Position numbers and translations under genes: made by a program
Assembly (NCBI RefSeq): GCF_004359215.1
Contig: NC_090613.1
Location: 4,607,025 to 4,671,024 of the forward strand
Source: Bremia lactucae
Lineage: Eukaryota; Oomycota; Peronosporomycetes; Peronosporales; Peronosporaceae
Direction: 5' to 3'
DNA length: 64,000 bases
Part shown: positions 51,972 to 62,569 of the stretch, one piece after another
Layout of the letters: every line of letters begins with the position of its first letter
Position numbering within the stretch: the first letter of the stretch is position 1
The notes under the pieces: model-generated
What the model was told of the DNA's origin: nothing
The model's input: the letters and a program-made list of their open reading frames with translations, nothing else
Database searches by the model: none

Positions 51972-52432
51972 AGTTCGATTTGGTCTACAAAAACTTGCCG
52001 TCTGTCTGAGGTACAAAATGCGCAACGTCGACAGAGTGGCTGATAATAGAACAATGATTGACTGGTCGAAGAGGTCGGGTATCAAAAAACAAGGACACAT
52101 GAAAACCGAGTGTCCAGGGTACTAGCTTTGATCATATACGATAGTGTCTCGTAAAAATTATTTGTCCGGGCATAGCAAACCGCCTCTAATTAACCCGCAA
52201 GAGGCTTCAGCGAGCGCTCAGTAAAGAGCATGGGGACGTCCGATCCCACGTGGTCGTATTCGGCCGCAAGGTCGCGCTTGTCACCATTTTTGCCTTCTTC
52301 AATATGATAATAAATGCAGTCCAAGGTGGCGCAATAGCTTTACAGGCCCGCGCAATATGATCATGACTTTGCGCGGTGAGACACGTTTTTAGATACTCGA
52401 GGCTCGCGCGTTCAGCTCTGGAATATTGTGCG
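51972..52432 (-). other. Region upstream of TRM1 remnant, unrecognised
   Basis: Minus-strand frames 51861-52100 and 52207-52512 are open over parts. One frame at about 52320-52200 reads YYHIEEGKNGDKRDLAAEYD followed by HVGSDVPMLFTERSLKPLAG, which looks protein-like, but I cannot assign it. It may be a piece of another host gene or of a retroelement. No LTR or RT motif is visible. Confidence 0.3.
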
Positions 52433-52485
52433 CTACATAAATATTTCCTATAAGAGGAGTAATAAATATTATTTCCTATAATGCG
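52433..52485 (-). repeat. Scrap of LTR2a
   Basis: CATAAATATTTCCTATAAGA then GGAGTAATAAATATTATTTC match the doubled TTATTTCCTA motif at the start of LTR2a (62230-62290, 26630 and 34335). Confidence 0.5.
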
Positions 52486-52750
52486 ACGGCTTTCGTCCAC
52501 CGAAGGCGACAATGTTCATCCCGGCTGTAGATTCCCTTTATTTCGGAAGCCAACGAGCTCGTCACGTGGTAGACCATCATGGCTGCCAACATGAAGGTCT
52601 TGCGCCTTAGCACGAGACGCACTTTCCTGGTGTCTTGCCTCGAAGTATGATCTGCGCGAAAACGCGTCAGCCAAGACATTCGATTTACCCTGCTTGTGTT
52701 CAACTTTGAAATTAAGTTTGGAGGCGAATGTAAGCTATCTTGCCATTCTA
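52486..52750 (-). pseudogene. F1 fragment before integrase
   Basis: The frame at 52476-52703 gives MMVYHVTSSLASEIKGIYSR and DEHCRL, matching the start of the integrase frame at 44814 (MKAYHVTSSLASEIKESYSQ, DDHCRL). RNase H end remnants follow to 52750. Confidence 0.65.
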
Positions 52751-52752
52751 CG

Positions 52753-52808
52753 CGAGATGTGCGATGAATTTATTGCGGTCCGGAGTGATAAATTCATCGC
52801 ACATCTCG
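52753..52808. repeat. Perfect 20-bp inverted repeat, 16-bp spacer
   Basis: CGAGATGTGCGATGAATTTA at 52753-52772 is the exact reverse complement of TAAATTCATCGCACATCTCG at 52789-52808. It lies at the switch from minus-strand F1 to plus-strand F2 sequence. Confidence 0.9.
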
Positions 52809-53400
52809 TCCACGTGTCGTTGTCCCAGCTCACAATGATTTGCGCTTGCACATCATGTATGAGTGTCACGATGCACCAACAAGTGGGCATCGTGAACGTG
52901 AGAAAACTTAATCCACAGTATGTCGCGACTTTTACTGGCCCGCCATTATCAGTTCGTGCGCAAGTATATTCGTGTTTGCGAGGCATGGTAACGGGTGAAG
53001 CCTAGCCCTTCATCCCTGATCGGTCAGGTACAGGACCATTTAGCGGCATCGATGCCAACCCGATATATCTCTGTACCTGACTCAGAGCCGAGGGCTCGCC
53101 CTCTAACTGTAAATGCGAAGACATTTGACCGACTGGGACTGGCCAGTCCAGTTGGTGATTACCTTGATCTTTTCGGGATCAGGTCGCATTCCGTGTTTAC
53201 CGACGATGCACCCAAGAAGTAATATTTCGCTTGCAGCGAATAAACACTTCTTGAGATTTGCATACGACTTATGCTTTCGCATAAGTGTAAGAACCTGACG
53301 AACGTAAGGTGCGACAGCTCGTGTAGAAGTGGATGAAAGTACTCGTTTACTGCCTTGTCAACCGTTTTGTAGTCACACGCCGAATCCTGCACGCTGCCTG
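52809..53400. pseudogene. F2 fragments: integrase start (+) then RT (-)
   Basis: 52810-53030 on the plus strand matches 31170-31340 (pre-integrase region, ending FTGPPLSVRAQVYS). From about 53060 the minus strand carries F2 RT thumb sequence: 53392-53159 reads TFVRFLHLCESISRMQISRS and VYSLQAKYYFLGASS, as at 8239-8300. It is a second strand switch within 300 bp. Confidence 0.55.
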
Positions 53401-53404
53401 TAGG

Positions 53405-53515
53405 GCATTTACATTAAAGGGATGACGCTAGCGTCATCCAAGGTAAAGGCATTTAAAATACGCTCGCAATACACATAAGAGCAAATCTATAGAGTTGGCG
53501 TTTATAAAAGAGCCA
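53405..53515 (+). repeat. LTR1 fragment
   Basis: GGGATGACGCTAGCGTCATC, AATACGCTCGCAATACACAT and CTATAGAGTTGGCGTTT match the middle of LTR1 (reverse complement of 36310-36420). Both ends of the LTR are absent. Confidence 0.6.
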
Positions 53516-53860
53516 TGAACGGAAATTCGTAAGTGTTTAGGTATAACTATATTTATTTTAATGGGCTTCCCATAGTTCCAGTTTCCCCAGCGCTTGTGCT
53601 GAAATTTGAAGATGACCCTTGCTGTAGCAGCTGCCTCGCTCCTTATGTCAGAGGAAGACTTATAGTGCCACCACATTCGTGACGAGATAAAGCGAAGTGA
53701 TGTCAAGGTGGACTGTTGAGAGACACCGGATATGCTCGAGAACATTTTGAATAAGGCACTACACGGTCCACGCCACAAGGATATGACAGCGACTCTTGGC
53801 ATTCAAGCGAGTTTGCATTGAGGAGGCGTATTAAGGGTTATGGGTTATAGGTAATGTACT
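53516..53860. other. Unclassified stretch
   Basis: No recognised repeat. A 122-codon minus frame (53434-53802) with RMWWHYKSSSDIRSEAAATA spans it and part of the LTR1 fragment; its composition does not point to a known protein. Could be a host gene fragment. Confidence 0.25.
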
Positions 53861-54830
53861 CAGAAAAACATGACGTAAAACGTGGACTTCGGTCCGATAC
53901 TACGGACTTGGGCATCCCGTTTAGTCGGTACACATGATCCAACCGCCAATAATAATACCATATACTCCTAATGTGCTACGATCTGAGCTAAAATCATGGT
54001 TTGATCTTGCAACTATGTATTCCGTGTAAACCACAAATGGTTTGATGCCCAATAGGTGCACTCGAACTTGTTGAAATCATGCTTCATTGAAAGTAGCTCC
54101 TTATCATGCACAGGGTAAATCTGTGTTGTGGCTTTCAAAAGCCGGGACTGATAAGAGATGACACGGTCAACGCCGTCGTCATCCTTCTGCATAAGCGCGC
54201 TGCCAATTGCAAAATTGCTTGCATCACAGACGACGCTAAAGAGCTTATCCGCGTCTGGCAATGCCAAGACCGGTGCCTCAACAAGAGACTACTTCACTGA
54301 TGTGAACGCATCTTCTTGCTCTTTTGACCAAACCCATTCTACATCATTTTCAAGGAGGTCAGATTAGGGCTTAGTCCGCTCTGCATAATTCTTGCTGTAC
54401 TTATGCAAGCGATTAGCAAGCCCCCAGGATCGGCGTAGATCCTTCACGTGACGTGGGATTGGCAATTTATTTACAGAATAACGTCTACTGGGTCTTCTCG
54501 TACACTATGTGTAGCTACGATGCAGCCCAGCCCAGGTATTTCGGAGGCCCTATGACGCACATCAGTAAGTTGACATACAGTTGGGCGTCACATAGAGTCT
54601 TCAACACAGTGTCTATAAGAGACTTGTGCGACTCTATTTCGTTCAGCCTGTTCTTGGCCCTACGATGCACGAATATATCGAAAAAGTAGTGAGGCACGTA
54701 GGCACGGTGCTGACACATCACGTGTGCCACCACTCGGTCGAATGTCGCCGGTGCGCTTTTGAAATCTTGTTGCATCACAAGTTGGGTGCTTACTGCCGTT
54801 CTGGCTACATCGCTCTCTCATGAGTACAAG
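53860..54830 (-). pseudogene. F1 fragment: RT, RNase H and a scrap of integrase
   Basis: 54778-54515 gives MQQDFKSAPATFDRVVAHVM, CQHRAYVPHYFFDIFVHRRA, with the active site damaged to YFFD. 54267-54013 gives the RNase H start FSVVCDASNFAIGSALMQKD, RVISYQSRLLKATTQIYPVH. 53940-53870 contains the SDRDPRF region of integrase directly after RNase H, so about 1 kb between them is deleted. Confidence 0.7.
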
Positions 54831-55480
54831 CAAAACCGAGTCAACAGGATAATTTATGCTGACTCGAGAAGCAGTAGTCCACCTCGTGCAGAATTCCATC
54901 GCTGATGCGGTAGACCGACAGAAACAGAAAGCTGATCAAAATTATTGAGCAAACGATCTTTGAATTAGTTTATAAATATAAACTACTGTTTGAGGTAAAT
55001 CGACCCAAACATATACTGATAAATGCGGGCAGTTATAAATAATTGTCCAAGTATATCGGCTCGCTTCGTGTACTCCACCGCAAAGGTAATGTATACACGA
55101 TTGAGCTATCTCGTAAAGATGCGCACGCATCCTACGTTTAATGTCGTCATTTTTCGCCCTTTTTATGTATGAGGCTTCTTCCGGCTACGAATTACACCTG
55201 AATAGCCCATCCTCCAGAGACGGATGGTCTCGGATTACAGACTGACGTGTCGGACCAGGCATTTCAACCCATCGTTCAAGGATGCGTTTGCTTACGAGCT
55301 ATTGCTAGCTCGCTACGAAGGGCGTTCACCTTCGTCTATAAATCATGAAGACAGTAACCGCATGACTCACGTCATCCCACAATCGCCGGAGATCGCGGCT
55401 GTGTCTTGTCGGCGGATATTCGGGATCGGCGAGTAAATTGGACCTGGTATCCTCCACCTCATTCATTGATAAACTAACGC
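54831..55480 (+). pseudogene. F2 integrase C-terminal part
   Basis: Plus-strand frames give LTREAVVHLVQNSIADAVDR, QKQKADQN, then INAGSYK..LSKYIGSLRVL, HRKGNVYTIEL and KDAHASYV, a GPY/F-type tail matching 32170-32440. The stretch 55200-55440 carries chromodomain-linker remnants without clear motifs. Confidence 0.6.
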
Positions 55481-55499
55481 AAATGGCCAGTAGCGCTTT

Positions 55500-56104
55500 T
55501 TAGTCGAGCGCTTCTTGAAACACCGCACGATAAAGGGGATTTAGTGTACCCACCCGACTATCAGAGCCTCGCTCCCAACTTTGGTTGGATAGTTTTACTA
55601 GTATGACTGGAGAACAACACGTGATCCTTAATAACCATCGAAAAAGCGCTTCCCGAGCTCGTGAACCGAGTGAAATAACATTCCCTTCGTGCATCTCTGA
55701 AAAGATGCGCGTCCTCCATTGAAGTTTTTTAGGGAGTACGCCTCCCCGGGGGCATGGACTGCAATTTAACGCAGAAGAGACATGAGTTCTTCACTACAGG
55801 CAACTTAAAACTGCCTCTCTAGACAAATGGTGCAAATTGTAGCGTGCACCGACTGTGAATCTCTTTTCAAACCAGTCACGTACCGCAACCGGTCTGTCAA
55901 GCCTCGCGGTCTACGCTTTACATATTCTGTAAGAATGTTTTTCAAGCCTGAAACATAGATCTGACATCCTTTGCACGTCTGATTCAACGAAGAGAAAGAT
56001 CCACGAGATAGTCGCACCAGTTCCAGAAGATAACTTGATGGACTGTTGCTTGTCGTCTCAATGGACGAGAGTGTGTTCGGGACCGAAGTGAAGAAACGGC
56101 TCAC
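55500..56104 (-). pseudogene. F2 antisense frame, fragment
   Basis: Minus frames 55805-56104 and 55500-55694. At about 55870-55820 one frame reads KRFTVGARYNLHHLSREA, matching KRIVVGARYKLHRLSIDA at about 33290-33240. SLNQTCKGCQIYVSGLKNIL corresponds to the MSPLFQASTVFGQALYRM region. The relation to the plus-strand integrase tail (54831-55480) is the same as in the F2 element at 26581-34777. Confidence 0.5.
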
Positions 56105-56545
56105 TGCTCAAGAATGAGACATCTTGAATGACATTCCGTTTTATGGCGTTGTGTAATAACACAGTGCGAGTTCACAGAATAAGCGCTGAGCCGTCTTCAG
56201 GCAGATAGGACGAGATTGACCTGGAACCTGGCAGTGAATGTTATGTAACCAGGCAATGGCCATTGCCGAAGGAACAAGTCAATTATATCGATGCGTTCTT
56301 CTGCGAGCGAGCCAAGGCGGGGCATATACGTGATAGCAAGTAGCTACTGCAGCCTAACCTTCTGTGTGCGTAAGGCCACAGGCAGAGGGCGTGGATTTTA
56401 CGCTTACAATAAGCTGAATACGTCCACCATATCGGCGCAAATTCAGATCCCGCGGAAAGATGTCTTTTTGGAATCGACGGCAAAATCAACAATCTTTTCA
56501 GCGTTAATTCTGAAGGAAGGCTACTTGTAATGCGCACTGAACAGC
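56105..56545 (+). pseudogene. F1 RT, N-terminal fragment
   Basis: 56291-56530 gives SEPRRGIYVIASSYCSLTFC, VRKATGRGRGFYAYNKLNTS and AQIQIPRKDVFLESTAKSTI, as in the F1 copy at 13400-13621. 56163-56290 carries the CYVTRQWPLPKEQVNYIDAF part. Confidence 0.65.
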
Positions 56546-57245
56546 TCTCAATTTGCTCTTCAGTGAGAGCTTTGTTGCTCTCACTGGTACTACCATTGTC
56601 GCTCTCACTGAAACTACTATTGTGATGCTAAGTCTACAAGCCTCGTTACTATTAAAGTCAACAAAGGTCTCTTTGCTATTGCTAAATTCGTCTTCTTCGA
56701 TGTTGATTCGATCAACATAGGTATTTTTATATTGACTCCTGAGTCAATGTGTTATGAGCACGAGCCAGATTGGTATTTGCTCGAGCGAGTCCCTCCCTAG
56801 AGTAACTCTCTAAGAAGGTGGTTATGTGTTGATGGCGTAAGCCATTCGCGAAAAACGGTGCATGCTTTGTTGATGCATGCACCAAATTGTTAATGGCAAA
56901 TTATGCCACCGGCAAGAGCTCACTCCAACTCGTAAGCGAGTAGATTAATCTTTGAAGTATCTCTTCGACGACATAATTTGCAAGTTGTGTCTGAGCATCT
57001 GCTTCCAAATTGTCAGAAGCAAAAAAGTTTAGTTCGTTTTCAAGTGATTTTAACTCGTATTGCCAAACCCTGTAATGAACCGGGATCTCGATCCGAAACC
57101 AGTTCACGGGGTAAATGATGGAGTTAAAATATCGTGACGACAAAAATACGAGCACAGCTTTCGGATGTGATCGGCTGCGGGACTGCAACAAGATGGGCCA
57201 TCTTGCTAAATTGATTATAAGAATCCAAAAATACCAGTATTCACG
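56546..57245 (-). pseudogene. F2 integrase fragment
   Basis: 57191-56901 contains SRSHPKAVLVFLSSRYFNSI, LENELNFFASDNLEADAQTQ and LANYVVEEILQRLIYSLTSW. These correspond to the core after the second catalytic Asp; the Glu motif (DGQTERAN in the family) is DAQTQLAN. 56560-56760 matches 31860-32090. Confidence 0.55.
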
Positions 57246-57660
57246 GGAGCGTCTTCAGAAAACCCAAAGACGAAGGACGTACTGACTAGAGAACTGAAGC
57301 AGTTCTAACGAAAGGTGCCCCGTTCAACCTGGTAGCACCTCGTGGTCTAGTCAACAACTTCGTACGTTTCATCTAACGTCAACATGTTGTATGAAGAAGC
57401 GAGCGGCTTACAGGCATCTCACGAAGGCTTTCACGCAACGCGTGAGAGTTTCATGACCTCGAATGGAGAGCGGTCGGTAAATGTCAATTATCTATCACAA
57501 CAATCCCTAAAGGAATTGTCAGCATTGTATCGATCTTCATTAGATCGATTCACAACACACAATGGGTAATTTCATTATACAGCTGTTTCTGGCGACACAA
57601 CTCGTCGTCAGTCCCACTCATTGTAATTTGCGACTTCGCATCATGGATGAGTGTCACAAC
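57246..57660 (+). pseudogene. F2 LTR end, primer site, leader and a jump to integrase
   Basis: AAAGGTGCCCCGTT at about 57308 is the LTR2 end. CCTGGTAGCACCTCG is the primer site, and the leader to about 57470 matches 27100-27210. From 57480 it matches the pre-integrase region 31060-31225. Gag, protease and RT are therefore deleted between two points. Confidence 0.55.
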
Positions 57661-58045
57661 AGCTTCATAATGAATATGATATATTTATTGAAAAGTGCCA
57701 ACATTGTAGTGAGTGGCAAGTCATACCAAGCTTTTAAAACCCACTGCGCATTATTTTTAATTGACTTATACTGCCTTTCTTCAAGATTTTACGTAGTCGT
57801 CAAGACAGTTTACTGAATATTGGCGCAAATGATCTTTCATCGGCTCTGCTATAACATGATAAGTTGGCTTCTCAGTCATGCAAGTCCCACACAGGCTCTT
57901 CCAGCACAATATTTAGCGTTCAGGCGCAATCTTGGACTATAGCAACCATGTAACCAATATTACCATTGACAGTTATTTTGGAGATACAAGTAAAATTATT
58001 AAAAGGTATTATTTTTTATTTTCCACTCTTACTTTCTCAACCTGA
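57661..58045. repeat. Unclassified repeat R4 (second copy)
   Basis: Shares blocks with 35630-35950, starting GAAAAGTGCCAACATTGTAG, AGTGGCAAGTCAT and later GGCGCAAATGATCTTTCATC. It follows the F2 fragment abruptly at 57661. No coding signal beyond KCQHCSEWQ. 57960-58045 is AT-rich and unassigned. Confidence 0.45.
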
Positions 58046-59570
58046 ATGCTAATCTAAGTCGGTTTAGCTACTGCGATGACCTGTCATGGCATCAGCTATC
58101 ACCTCGTGATCCCTTGAGAATTTATGTCTCTCATGACTCAGATCTCAAGCTGAAGTTACTTCGCGATCTCCATGATGCACAATCGATTTGTCATCTGGGC
58201 CGTGAATAGTCATCCTTACGAGTGTCAGAGGAATTTTGGTGGTCACACCTATATCGATGGATGGCCAACTATATTCGCTCCTGCAAACTGTGCTAGCACA
58301 AAAAGTTTACACGGCCCAGCAGTGTGCCAATGAAGCCGCTGCCTATTCCAACGGACTGTTGCAAGTCAGTAAGTCTGGACTTCATGTTTGGCATGCCGCC
58401 CGATCATAATGGTTGGACAGGGCTAGTCGTCTTTGTAAATAGACTGAGCAAAATGATGCTTTTAGCACCATGAATCACATCGATCTTAGGCAAGGAAGCA
58501 GCTCCAGCTCTCTCGTTCTTGGATCACGTGTATCGATTACACAGGATGCCCGAGTCCATAGTATCAGACCTATATCCACGTTTTACGTCTAGCTTTTGAC
58601 GTCATATGTTCGAGCTGGTGGGTATAAAGCTCCAGATGTCGACAGCCGATCATTCCTAGACCGATGACGAAACAGAATGAGTTGATTGGGTCGTGGCGGA
58701 TGTATTCCGCATGGTAGGAATTCCAAAGGAATGGAGCAAACAATTGCAATTCGTGGAGTTCGTTATTTTATATCAGTATTCACGCTAGTATACGGGAGAC
58801 ACCATTTTATATAAACGAACTGCATCATAATCGAACGCCAGTCTCGTTTGTGCGCAGCCTGAGTCTTAGTGTGGGAGATCCCCTCACTACACTCGGTACG
58901 AATGCGAAAGAGGGTCACAGTTTCGCCGAAGTGGCGATGAGCCACAAGGGAGATTTCTACGGCAGAAACTTGCCCTAATGACCATGTCACTTTGCAGTGG
59001 TCACGACACTGTAGGTATCAGTGCGGAGTCACCGTAAAAATGCCTGTGCTCCTTGACTATAACGACATTACGTCATTGGCAGCTTCGTTCGATGACCGAC
59101 CTCGCGGAGGCGACATAGGCGAGCTGGGCGTTTAAAGTGTGAGCGAGGCTCAACATTTTGTGATTGAGCGGTTAGCCATTACACGAAAAGCTATGACGCG
59201 ATGGCACGCGCACAGGACAAGCAAAAATATTTTGCAAATAAACCTGGTTGCAAGAACATGAATGCTTTAGTGTGGGATGCAGAGTACTATTAAGTAATGC
59301 TACCCTACCTTGAAATGCAATCTCTATATTACTTCGTGGTGCTTCGAATCTTTTACAGCGTTTTATTGGGCCATATACGATGGTCGAGGAGATTAGATAC
59401 CTGTAAATTAAGCTCACCTTCACTCCGTATTTGAAGATGCACCCCGTATTATACGTGGATCGTCTGAAACAATATGGCGATTCACAAGAGGCCCCATATC
59501 GCGATTCGTCTACGATTGTGAGACTGACCGTGAGTCGAGCTGTTGAAACGAGAGCGACAAAAAAATGAAT
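58046..59570 (+). pseudogene. F1 integrase with C-terminal tail, broken (copy 5)
   Basis: Plus strand: LNRLSLGLATAMT-type pre-integrase, LRIYVSHDSDLKLKLLRDLH, an SEEFWWSHLYRWMANYIRS block near 58240, CKSVSLDFMFGMPPDHNGWT near 58360-58410 (first catalytic Asp), FLDHVYRLHRMPESIVSD near 58530, a damaged Glu motif near 58680, and the GPY/F tail at 59330-59400 (RFIGPYTMVEEIRYL). Frames change at several points. An antisense frame follows on the minus strand, then LTR1 on plus, as in other F1 copies. Confidence 0.65.
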
Positions 59571-59599
59571 AACTTACAGCCTACAAATCATCCCAAATG

Positions 59600-60652
59600 A
59601 AAGGACAACGTGAGAGTGAGAATAACTGCGCATCTAACGCAAGTCTCTTAATATCAGCTGCTCCAAAAATCCCAGATGAAGTTTAAGCCGCTCGTAACCC
59701 TAGCGATCCTTCGAGCGAACACCGTGGCGATTTAAAGTCAGTCGCAAGACTTGACTTTAAATCAGCGCTTTGCGCTTGCGTCTGAACGAAAGCAGGATAT
59801 GCGCCGTGAGCAAGTGGGCGTAATCGCCACTTTCGTCGAATGCCGCCTATATTGGGTGCTGCGGCTGGGAATAGCGCTTCCTTGTTGGAAGGTTGCTGGC
59901 CCACCACACCATAAAGCATAAGCTTTAGATGCTCGTTCAATGGAGGTTTATCCGAAGAATTTCGACTCTCAGGAGCTAGTCGATGCCCTTGCAACGACAT
60001 GCTCGGACTTCTAAAAAGAAGCGCCAATTAAAGCCGCTCGGCTTAATCCAGATGGACTTGCTGGGGAGCGTGTTAAAGAGAAGCAGGGATTCAGTACCAC
60101 CCATGACCTCTCTCGTACGCGATACGCCGTAATTGATTCGCTATGACCATTACTTCACCACATAGGAATGTGACAGAAATCGGCGTAGGAATTCTGCTTC
60201 GTACTGGTCGATTATTTCATTCGAGCGCAACAAGACCAAATCAGGAGAGAGCCTTCCACGCCATAAATCGTATGAGCGTCTTTAGCGGCGCATTCTAGAA
60301 GCGATACACTAGTTACATCTGAACGAGGCCATTCGAATGGAGTAGTATGCTTCAGCCACATAGCCGCCTTTAAAGCGACGAGCTTGTGACACCGACTGAA
60401 CAAGCTCATATACCGTCGGTTGGGCTTTATGTTCAGGCTCTTCTGTGTCAGATTTTTATGAGTAGACTGAAGGCATATGTTGTATTTAAATAGTAGCTGC
60501 ATCTTTTGGGCAGGGCTTTCATTAATGGTCGCTGCGGTAGTTGGCGTAGATGACGAAACTGTTGCCTCATTATAGATGGGCAAGTTTGCCTTTGTAACGT
60601 TAGGTGTCTCCATGTTGTCACATGGTGACCGATTCTTGCATTTGTAAAGCAC
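59600..60652 (-). pseudogene. F1 antisense frame, copy 5
   Basis: Frames 60652-60212 and 60027-59683 lie antisense to the plus-strand integrase. The start (CDNMETPNVTKANLPIYNEA, TVSSSTPTTAATINESPAQK) parallels HNMETAPFTNAVSSTTLDSA and TGNESAAHKG at 36970. VVGQQPSNKEALFPAAAPNI and GGIRRKWRLRPLAHGAYPAF parallel the VGNQPSKRKR and RRRPIGVAISPTYS parts. The coiled-coil end is damaged near 59700. Position beside the 3' LTR is the same as in the minus-strand copies. Confidence 0.55.
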
Positions 60653-60950
60653 ACAGGTGCTTTCGCTTTAAAGGGATAACGTATGGGACTGACGCCATCT
60701 GCGAGCCGAGTTGTATAGAATGAATACGCTCGCCATGTAGGGCGCAGATACGGTATCTTATTATTGAAGTAAAAATATTTTCTGATTCTATTAAGATAAA
60801 ATAGTCTTAAACTTACGTCTAGTACACAGTCGCACGAGTTCGCTTCCGTTACGTTATTGTCTAGTAGTAAACCGTTAAATGTTTCCTCGTTTGCCCGAAG
60901 GTGTGTGCGTTGCAGTGCGAGGTCGCTTGAGAAGCGTCCGTCTATAGTCC
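60653..60950 (+). repeat. LTR1, shortened 3' LTR of copy 5
   Basis: Shares GAATACGCTCGCCATGTAGG, the AGTCGCACGAG region and the AGGTGTGTGCGTTGCAGTGC then GAGGTCGCTTGAGAAGCGTC end with LTR1 at 1027-1536. The outer U3 start and the middle are missing. Confidence 0.6.
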
Positions 60951-61814
60951 AGCTGGACACACATCAATATTTGCAGACCGCATTAAAAAACAGAACTCAC
61001 TTATCTAGCACATATAACATGGCCGTATAACCTCACTGAGACAGATGTTGTCAAGTAGTAAAGCCATGTTGCCGACACAATTGACCTATTAACTGAATGC
61101 AATTGGTATCAGGCAGCTTTTATTTAGGAATTAAGCATAAGACCCTCGTGCTAAACATAATTGAGTGGCAGTTAAAATGAAAGGCTGTCGTATTTTCTCG
61201 TTTGCAGACACTTTACGAATAGGCTTCATACAAGGCGTTGCTGAAGAATTATAAGTATCTAAAATTATTATCCCAAGATAATTTTGCTGACCTGTCGAAT
61301 GCATCACATTTATCAAGCCTTTTTACTCCCTTGTGCTGTGCTGCTCTATTGAGTACAAAGGCTTGATGAATGTGACGCATTCGAGAGGTCTTATGGCAAG
61401 AGGCCAAATTAGATACGATTAAGACGAAATGCAAATTTGATGAAGCAGCATATACCCGAGACAGCTGCAGCTGTCGGGACGTAGATAATGTGGCTCCGTG
61501 CCTGCTCATGGGCAGCCCCAGCAAAGTTTTGGAGCAGCCAAATCTTGATGCCTCAAAAGTGACTCGGTGCTTTTTATCACAGTATCTTCAAGTGTACAGC
61601 TTGTTCACCCGTAAATACGCTTAAATCGTACGAAATAGCGCTCATGCTATTGCAATAAAGTAGGATGTTTCTCAATGTTTCTAATGCACTAGCGCAAATG
61701 GACGTTCTCATTTTGAATACCAGCAGCAAATTCGAAACCGCAAGCGTCACGAAAGCCACCGACTAAGACATGTTTGTGCCTAACGACACAAAAAGAGCAG
61801 TACGTAGCGTATAT
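60951..61814. other. Unassigned stretch with an imperfect hairpin
   Basis: No retroelement motif found. Short minus frames at 61131-61316, 61249-61524 and 61577-61759 are not recognised. An inverted repeat lies at 61295-61384. The composition resembles host intergenic or old gene sequence. Confidence 0.35.
61295..61384. repeat. Imperfect inverted repeat, 25-bp arms, 40-bp loop
   Basis: Left arm 61295-61319 (TCGAATGCATCACATTTATC then AAGCC) pairs with right arm 61360-61384 at 23 of 25 positions. The two mismatches are A/G and T/C type changes. Five further outer bases can also pair after one mismatch. Confidence 0.8.
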
Positions 61815-62305
61815 CGAAGCGCCCTTTGCTAGTACTGATAATAGTATTAATCAAACTACACTGATTACAGTGCCTCGACTACTTCACGTACGCGACGTGC
61901 AGAGGAAGGTTCTAAGTAGCTGAGAAGTCGCAGCTTCTAAAGGTAAATTCAAAAGCTTTAGAATAGAGAGAAAGTTAATCTGTATAATTAAATATTTAGG
62001 TTTTCATAAATATCTTCTATTGAATAGCTTTTAAAATATTAATAATTAACTATACGATGCACCTCCGCGACGCCTAATCGTGTATTGTAATGATTGGAGG
62101 GGTAAATTTAAATTAATATCAACCAATCAATAGATCCAATGTCTTATTCGGTCAATATTACTAGATTTGATAATATTGGAACCATTAAGTCAAAATAATC
62201 AAGCTTACTAATTTGCACTTCTTTTTTTATTTGCTCTCGTAGGAAATAACGTATATTATTCCTCTCATAGGAAATAATATAAATGTAACGGGACACCCTG
62301 TTGCA
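61815..62305 (-). repeat. LTR2a, 3' LTR of the right-edge F2 element
   Basis: On the minus strand it starts TGCAACAGGGTGTCCCGTTA and includes GAATAAGACATTGGATCTAT, CACGATTAGGCGTCG and GAATTTACCTTTAGAAGCTG, parallel to 26581-27081. A TTTAAGGGGG polypurine tract abuts it at 62306-62315, so it is the 3' LTR. The end near 61815 is degraded. Confidence 0.75.
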
Positions 62306-62315
62306 CCCCCTTAAA
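62306..62315 (-). other. Polypurine tract
   Basis: Read on the minus strand, TTTAAGGGGG lies immediately before the LTR start TGCAAC, the site where plus-strand DNA synthesis begins in reverse transcription. Confidence 0.6.
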
Positions 62316-62569
62316 CAACAGTTACTTTACTGACAATTGTAATTGACAGAAAGTACTGTCTCCAAATTAGCACTTGTTAGTTTTATTTGAATTCCAACTT
62401 TTAATTGCGCATGGTATCGAAACCCGTGGACGCCGCCTGTGAGGCAGCAGAGCTGGCATCTGCACACTGAATGCAGCTATTATCGATGAAAATGTTTCAG
62501 TAGACGCTAATGCGTCTATTGCGGAATAAAGTCACCTCTAATTCAATTGGTGCTGACTAATATATGTTA

